From Desulfocapsa sp. (GTDB lineage Bacteria > Desulfobacterota > Desulfobulbia > Desulfobulbales > Desulfocapsaceae), in contig JAQYVF010000053.1 of assembly GCA_030145625.1 (NCBI GenBank), positions 1 through 33,278 on the forward strand: 33,278 bases of DNA. The letters run 5' to 3'. A model generated the notes under the pieces. The model did no database searches. It worked only from the letters and a program-made list of their open reading frames with translations, and had not been told where the DNA came from. The translations under genes were made by a program, and so were the position numbers. How positions within the stretch are numbered: the first letter of the stretch is position 1; every line of letters starts with the position of its first letter. Below, piece by piece: positions 31,853 through 33,278 of this stretch.

Positions 31853-33278
31853 ATGTTTAAATTCAAACACATCAGAGTTAAAATTGTCGGACTGGCAGGA
31901 ATCTGTTTATTGGCCATGGCGGGATTAATTGTTGGTTTTTCTGCCTACAATATGCACAATGAGGCCCAAAAGGCCATGGACCAGGCAATCATCGCCGCTC
32001 AGGAGAAGTCTGCCGACATTGCTGCAAGAATATCCGCCCAGATCACCTCTGAATTGGAGTCCGCCCTGAATACAGCCAGGGTGATGTCCCATACCCTATC
32101 CGGCATCAAACGCCAGAAAAATGCCTTGGAACTGACTCGCGAAGAGGCCAACACCATTTTAGAGACCGTTTTGCTGGGGAATCCTAAAATTTTGGGCACT
32201 TATACCGCCTGGGAGCCCGATGCTTTTGACAGCATGGACAGTAAGTATAAAAACGATACCGGCCATGATGCCACCGGTCGCTTCATACCCTATCTGAACC
32301 GAGGGGCGAGCGACACGGTCGAGCTCGAACCGCTGGTGGCTTATGAGACCGAAGGAGATGGCGACTATTATCTGCTCCCCAGGAAAACAGGTAGAGAAGC
32401 AATTATTGATCCTTATATTTATGAAGTTCAGGGGCAGGATGTGCTAATCACCTCTCTGGTGGTACCCATCATCGAAAACCGGCAATTCCATGGGATTGCC
32501 GGAGTAGATGTGACGTTGGATTTCCTGCAAACACTGACCAAAGAGGGTCAAAACCTCTATGACGGCACCGCCAAGATCGTCTTAATCAGCAACAACGGCA
32601 CCTTGGCCGGCGTGACCGGACAACCCGAGTTGGTGGGAAAAAATTTCCAAACACTGGGCGAGCAATATACATCATACCTGCCCATCATTCAAAAAGGAGA
32701 GCATGTGGTGCGCATGGAAGATGAAAATATCGTCGCCTTCATCCCCATAAACCTCGGAAACACGCAAACACCATGGAGTGTCCACCTGGTAATTCCACGT
32801 CATAAAGCAACCGCCGTTGCCAATGCCATGATGCAAAATGCCATCGGCAATATATGGCAGATGGTAATAATGGGTGTTGTCTGCGCCGTACTGACCCTTG
32901 CCTGTCTTTGGTTGGTTGGCGGCAGCATCACCAAACCCATTCTCAATGTAGTGGAGGGCTTAAAAGATGCCGCCGAGGGAGACGGCGATCTAACCAAACG
33001 ACTGTCAGTAAGCAGTAATGATGAGGTCGGTGATCTGGCCAATTGGTTCAACATTTTCATCGAAAAGGTACAACTTATCATTAAGGATCTGGCTGGCAAT
33101 GCCAAACAATTGGGAGAATCATCATCAGGCCTTTACAATATATCCAGCCAACTCAGCCAGGGTTCCGAGGAAACTCTGGGAAAAACAACTTCTGTTGCCT
33201 CAGCCTCCGAGGAGATGAGTGCCAATATGAACTCCGTTGCCGCAGCCATGGAACAGACGTCCCAGAACATTTCCATCG
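31853..33278 (+). CDS. Methyl-accepting chemotaxis protein with dCache sensor (3' end beyond window)
   Basis: The frame runs from ATG 31853 to the window end without a stop (475 codons), so the gene is cut off by the edge. GGGGAG lies 8 bases before the start. The first helix (about 9-29) leads to a periplasmic double-Cache domain (about 35-325) with YTAWEPDAFDSMD, GRFIPYLNRG, DYYLLPRKTGREAIIDPY and GIAGVDVTLDFL, all typical of dCache chemoreceptors for amino acids or other small ligands. The second helix (about 334-356) is followed by HAMP (about 357-412, starting GGSITKPI) and the beginning of the methyl-accepting coiled coil (SVASASEEMSANMNSVAAAMEQTSQN). The CheA/CheW-contacting tip is outside the window. 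The exact ligand cannot be read from what I see. Confidence 0.95.
   Translation, partial: MFKFKHIRVKIVGLAGICLLAMAGLIVGFSAYNMHNEAQKAMDQAIIAAQEKSADIAARISAQITSELESALNTARVMSHTLSGIKRQKNALELTREEANTILETVLLGNPKILGTYTAWEPDAFDSMDSKYKNDTGHDATGRFIPYLNRGASDTVELEPLVAYETEGDGDYYLLPRKTGREAIIDPYIYEVQGQDVLITSLVVPIIENRQFHGIAGVDVTLDFLQTLTKEGQNLYDGTAKIVLISNNGTLAGVTGQPELVGKNFQTLGEQYTSYLPIIQKGEHVVRMEDENIVAFIPINLGNTQTPWSVHLVIPRHKATAVANAMMQNAIGNIWQMVIMGVVCAVLTLACLWLVGGSITKPILNVVEGLKDAAEGDGDLTKRLSVSSNDEVGDLANWFNIFIEKVQLIIKDLAGNAKQLGESSSGLYNISSQLSQGSEETLGKTTSVASASEEMSANMNSVAAAMEQTSQNISI

Noticed and set aside
31629-31928. 99-codon plus-strand frame before the chemoreceptor
   Set aside because: It overlaps the chemoreceptor start in another frame, has no ribosome-binding site and shows no domain.

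Overview
The window looks like a chromosomal stretch of a Gram-negative, probably anaerobic bacterium of the Desulfobulbales or a related desulfobacterial (former deltaproteobacterial) group. This rests on the mix of families: a large PAS hybrid kinase, a GAF/sigma-54 activator, HD-GYP, GGDEF and dCache chemoreceptor genes, and desulfobacterial-type hypothetical proteins. No rRNA or other marker gene is present, so the placement is an impression only.

Layout. 3-566: 3' end of a polysaccharide deacetylase-like gene. 828-4517: hybrid sensor kinase. 4603-15094: a five-gene plus-strand export/uptake cluster made of a minimal FtsX-type permease, a MacB/LolD-type ATPase, a 1606-residue protein joining a degenerate M28 peptidase-like ectodomain to an FtsX-type permease, and two large polytopic proteins (DUF6785-like and OPT-like). 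15424-18118: class III adenylate cyclase and a TPR lipoprotein. 18128-21203 (minus): a cyclic-nucleotide-binding protein overlapping the end of an exporter gene whose nucleotide-binding domain is split by a large insertion. 21547-23381: two uncharacterised proteins and a PqqD-like protein. 23814-26022: a GAF/sigma-54 activator facing a small gene, with palindromic candidate activator sites and a good -24/-12 promoter between them. 26525-31391: HD-GYP protein, PEP mutase/isocitrate lyase-family enzyme (minus) and membrane diguanylate cyclase. 31853-end: a dCache chemoreceptor open at the window edge.

Themes. Second-messenger signalling is dense: a cAMP-type cyclase sits about 1.1 kb from the CNBD gene, and c-di-GMP synthesis and degradation proteins lie within 3 kb of each other. 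The most unusual coding features are the interrupted ABC ATPase domain, in which the short segment after the Q-loop recurs three times, and the permease fused to a peptidase-like domain that has lost most recognisable metal ligands.

Mobile DNA. Between 25.5 and 29.2 kb there are three copies of a short noncoding element with imperfect inverted ends (GGGTACCTTG...CAAGGTGGCC). A second element of 152 bp with GTAACTATTCAG ends and an exact 8-bp target duplication (CATCTGGG) has inserted at the edge of one copy. The insertion order can be read directly. One copy lies inside the predicted 5' leader of the sigma-54-controlled gene and another lies just upstream of the PEP mutase-family gene.
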